DNA from: Roseomonas sp. KE0001
GTDB lineage: Bacteria > Pseudomonadota > Alphaproteobacteria > Acetobacterales > Acetobacteraceae
Assembly: GCF_016107285.1 (NCBI RefSeq)
Contig: NZ_RCVQ01000008.1
Coordinates: 124,001-188,000 of the forward strand
Length of the DNA: 64,000 bases
Reading direction: 5' to 3'
Position 1 is the stretch's first letter, and each line of letters begins with the position of its first letter. The position numbers were made by a program, and so were the translations under genes. This document shows positions 61,796 through 64,000 of this stretch, piece by piece. A model generated the notes under the pieces. It had not been told where the DNA came from and searched no databases. It worked only from the letters and a program-made list of their open reading frames with translations.

Positions 61796-62652
61796 GCGCG
61801 CTCCGGCGGGCAGACGGCGGCCGCGATCTCCGCCGTGGAAGGCGGGCGCAGAACCACGATCCGGTCCGACGCGGCATAGGGCGCGATCAGCCCCCGCCGG
61901 TGGAAGGCGTCCAGCCAGCCCGTCATCGGCCAGAAGCCGTGCCGGTCCCGGAAGCGCCGGGCATTCGCGACGATGTCGGCGAAATGCTGCAGCGGCGGGT
62001 CGTACACCGTGTGGTGCTGGTGGAAGGCCAGGGTGCTGGCCGTGAACAGCAGGGGGAGGCCGGCCTCGCGCGCGCGGAAGGCGAGATCGGTGTCCTCCGC
62101 CCCGTAGCCGTCATAGGTCTCGTCGAAGCCGCCGAGGCGCAGGAAGGTGTCCCGCCGCACGGCGAAGGCCAGGGACCAGAACAGCCCCGCATTCGGCTCG
62201 GTCCGGAGGCCGCGCGGCGGAAAGGACCGGGCCTCGTGCCGCTGACCCAGCGCGCGCAGCCGCGCCTCGTCCGGCCCGTCCCGCAGCGCGCCGGCGGGCA
62301 GGTAGAGGATCTCGCAGCAGATCAACGCCTCCTCCGCGGCGGCGTCGGCGGCCAGGCCGGCGACGAGGCTCGCGGCGGGAATGCAGTCCACGTCAAGGAA
62401 GATCAGGACCGGCGCCGTGGCCAGGGCCGCCGCGGCATTGCGCGCGCGGGCCAGCGGCAGGCCGGCCGAGGGCATCCGGTGGTGCCGGACGGGGAAGGGC
62501 AGCGGCGGGATCTCCAGGGCCGTGTCGCCGAGGTCCACGACGACACATTGCTCGGGGAGGCAGGTGTTCCGGGCCAGCCCGCCGAGGAGATGGCGGAGAT
62601 GCCCTTCCCGCCCGCGGGCCATGGTCAGGACGCTGGCGGCGGGCAAGGGCAT
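61789..62652 (-). CDS. GT2-family glycosyltransferase, galactosyltransferase-like C-domain
   Basis: The 287-residue GT-A protein has ASVLTMARGREGHLRHLL, PLARARNAAAALA, the metal motif IFLDVDCIPA, and the C-terminal FDETYDGYGAEDTDLAFRAREAG typical of beta-1,4-galactosyltransferase-like GT2/GT7 folds. It is convergent with the preceding transferase and probably acts on the same glycan. Confidence 0.85.
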   Translation of the reverse strand: MPLPAASVLTMARGREGHLRHLLGGLARNTCLPEQCVVVDLGDTALEIPPLPFPVRHHRMPSAGLPLARARNAAAALATAPVLIFLDVDCIPAASLVAGLAADAAAEEALICCEILYLPAGALRDGPDEARLRALGQRHEARSFPPRGLRTEPNAGLFWSLAFAVRRDTFLRLGGFDETYDGYGAEDTDLAFRAREAGLPLLFTASTLAFHQHHTVYDPPLQHFADIVANARRFRDRHGFWPMTGWLDAFHRRGLIAPYAASDRIVVLRPPSTAEIAAAVCPPERAY

Positions 62653-62941
62653 GGACCTTCCGTGGCGCGATGGCGCGCCCGATAGCGCCCTGGCGGATCT
62701 GACGCGCGCGGCGCCGCCCCGTCAAGCGGACCGCCGCGGCGCGGTAACGGTTCAGCTCGGCCGACACCTGGCCTCCGGGCACGGTTGTTCATGCCGGGGC
62801 GCGAAACAGGGCAGCCTTCCGGCGATTCGGGCTTGAGTCGTCACTGCGGGGCAGGGAAGCTGGTCCGGCGGCGGTCAGGGCGGGATGCGAGCGGAACCCT
62901 CGCGCCGCGCCTGTCCGCGCGTCTGGAGGCCGGCCCGAACC

Positions 62942-63406
62942 ATGATGATGACCGACCCATCGACCGAGGACATCCTCCTGCGCCTTGGCGGCGCGGCCGG
63001 GCTCGGCATGCTGCTCGGCCTGGATTGGGAGCGGCGCGGCTTCGACGCGGGCATCCGCACGCATGGCCTGATCGCCCTCAGCGCGGCGCTGCTGATGCTC
63101 TCCGCGACCTCCATCGCCGCGACGGTGCTGCAGAGCGGTGGAGAATCGGATCCGCTGCGGATCGCGCAGGGCCTGTTCCAGGCCCTCGGCTTCATCGGCG
63201 CGGGCATGGTCTTCGCCTGGCGGGAGGAGGTGCGCAACCTGACCAGCGCCAGCAGCCTCGTGCTCACCGGCGCCATCGGCATGAGCTGCGGCGCGGGACA
63301 CTGGCGCATGGCGTTGATCGCCGCCGGGTTGGGGCTCATCCTGATGGTCATGGTCCGGCTTGGCACCCGCCATCTGCCGGGCCGCGACAGGGCGGAGGGG
63401 GAATGA
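62942..63406 (+). CDS. MgtC/SapB-family membrane protein
   Basis: The 154-residue inner-membrane protein has four to five helices: AAGLGMLLGLDWERRGFDAGIRTHGLIAL (family motif E-R with GIRTH.L), ALGFIGAGMVFAW, LTSASSLVLTGAIGMSCGAG and MALIAAGLGLILMVMV. MgtC proteins affect ATP synthase, magnesium limitation or virulence; true substrates are unclear. Three tandem ATGs at 62942, 62945 and 62948 are possible starts. Confidence 0.85.
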   Translation: MMMTDPSTEDILLRLGGAAGLGMLLGLDWERRGFDAGIRTHGLIALSAALLMLSATSIAATVLQSGGESDPLRIAQGLFQALGFIGAGMVFAWREEVRNLTSASSLVLTGAIGMSCGAGHWRMALIAAGLGLILMVMVRLGTRHLPGRDRAEGE

Positions 63407-63506
63407 CGCCCTGTGGCATGGTGCCGGTGACGGCCACGCCAGGCGCCGCCGTCCTCACGGCCAGCGTGCCGCCGCCCGCGTCGTGATCCGGGGAGTCTCC
63501 GATCGC

Positions 63507-63695
63507 ATGACCCCGCCTGCCCCTGCGCTTCCCGAGGAGATGAGGGCCAGCCTTCATCTGGACCTGGGCCATGGCAGGCTGCTGACCGCCACCGCCCGCG
63601 CGACACCGGCCGGGCTGATCGCCGCCGCGATCCTGGTCTCATCGGTCCTGCTGTCGGCGGCGGTCCTGCGGCGGATATCGGCCAGGGCACGCTGA
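63507..63695 (+). CDS. Small single-helix membrane protein
   Basis: The 62-residue product runs MTPPAPALPEEMRASLHLDL, then the helix PAGLIAAAILVSSVLLSAAVL, then RRISARAR, a basic cytoplasmic end. GGGGAG lies upstream at a long spacing. It follows mgtC by 100 bases on the same strand. Family unknown. Confidence 0.5.
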   Translation: MTPPAPALPEEMRASLHLDLGHGRLLTATARATPAGLIAAAILVSSVLLSAAVLRRISARAR

Positions 63696-63751
63696 AGGGC
63701 ATGCCGGCCCGCCGGCACCGCGGGCCCCCGGGATGACGGCGGCCGGAAAGC

Positions 63752-63976
63752 CTATGCCTGCCCCGTGATCGGCATCATGGCATGCCGGTCCACCGTCCTG
63801 CGGGCGTCGGCCAGGACCTCCGCCAGTTTGGCGGGCATCGGCGTCGTCAGGACGGCGACCTTGTGGCCACTCCGGACGTCGGCCGGCGGATAGACATGAA
63901 CCGCCCAGCCGGTATCCCCATACTCGCGGATCTCCAGAGGATAGCGTCGGTAATACTTCAGTTCGCGGTAGGCCAT
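63752..63976 (-). CDS. Small hypothetical protein
   Basis: The 74-residue protein (MAYRELKYYRRYPLEIREYG; then GWAVHVYPP; then ALAEVLADARRTVD-like LAEVLADARRTVD) is beta-rich then helical. The ATG at 63976 is chosen over a TTG at 63994 because of the TAGGG just upstream. It lies close to the window edge, so its operon context is unknown. I do not recognise the family. Confidence 0.6.
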   Translation of the reverse strand: MAYRELKYYRRYPLEIREYGDTGWAVHVYPPADVRSGHKVAVLTTPMPAKLAEVLADARRTVDRHAMMPITGQA

Positions 63977-64000
63977 GTCCGAAGCCCTAGACAAGTTTCG

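Noticed and set aside
63403-63486. 27-codon frame overlapping the mgtC stop by ATGA
   Set aside because: Too short and of random composition; the only support is the overlap.

Overview
The window is about 64 kb of very GC-rich alphaproteobacterial chromosome. The hopanoid gene complement, the isoprenoid genes and the two TRAP transporters fit the Acetobacteraceae (Roseomonas-like). That placement is my inference from gene content and protein style; no marker phylogeny was run.

Left part (1-21.7 kb): housekeeping and isoprenoid/hopanoid metabolism. After aroC, a hypothetical gene and tlyA come ispH and a nearly complete hopanoid locus: hpnH on the plus strand, and hpnA-hpnB-hpnC-hpnD, shc and hpnG on the minus strand. 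hpnM follows on the plus strand. A minus-strand run then reads tusA-like, HDAC-like, xseB, ispA, dxs, hpnN, mlaA. Together these cover DXP formation, reduction of HMBPP to C5 units, FPP, presqualene-PP and hydroxysqualene, hopene, side-chain addition and lipid export. The squalene-forming HpnE is conspicuously absent.

Middle part (21.7-39.4 kb): carbohydrate-acid catabolism. It holds a shikimate-dehydrogenase-like protein with a ROK kinase, 5-dehydro-4-deoxyglucarate dehydratase (kdgD), an HpaI-type aldolase, a His-rich YqjI-like PadR repressor with a palindromic operator, an amidinotransferase-family protein, a GlcD-type flavoprotein, a TRAP transporter, a DAO-type oxidase and an amidase. 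A second TRAP transporter forms an operon with uronate dehydrogenase and an aldose epimerase. The set points to oxidative uronate/aldarate use.

Accessory part (39.4-56.8 kb): a 17.4 kb element integrated into the 3' half of tRNA-Arg(CCG) and bounded by 48-bp direct repeats. It has a tyrosine integrase, an AlpA-like regulator, an XRE repressor, a primase and a DUF927 helicase, plus an intact head/packaging module (portal, protease, HK97 capsid, HNH, TerS, TerL). It has no tail or lysis genes. This is the architecture of a capsid-forming phage satellite (cf-PICI type). It also carries two inverted 117-bp iteron arrays with identical internal spacing but different spacer sequence, a second iteron family, a gene studded with palindromes, and a small cargo zone.

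Right part (56.8-64 kb): a zinc-dependent formaldehyde-dehydrogenase-like enzyme, four glycosyltransferases, an MgtC-family membrane protein and small hypotheticals.
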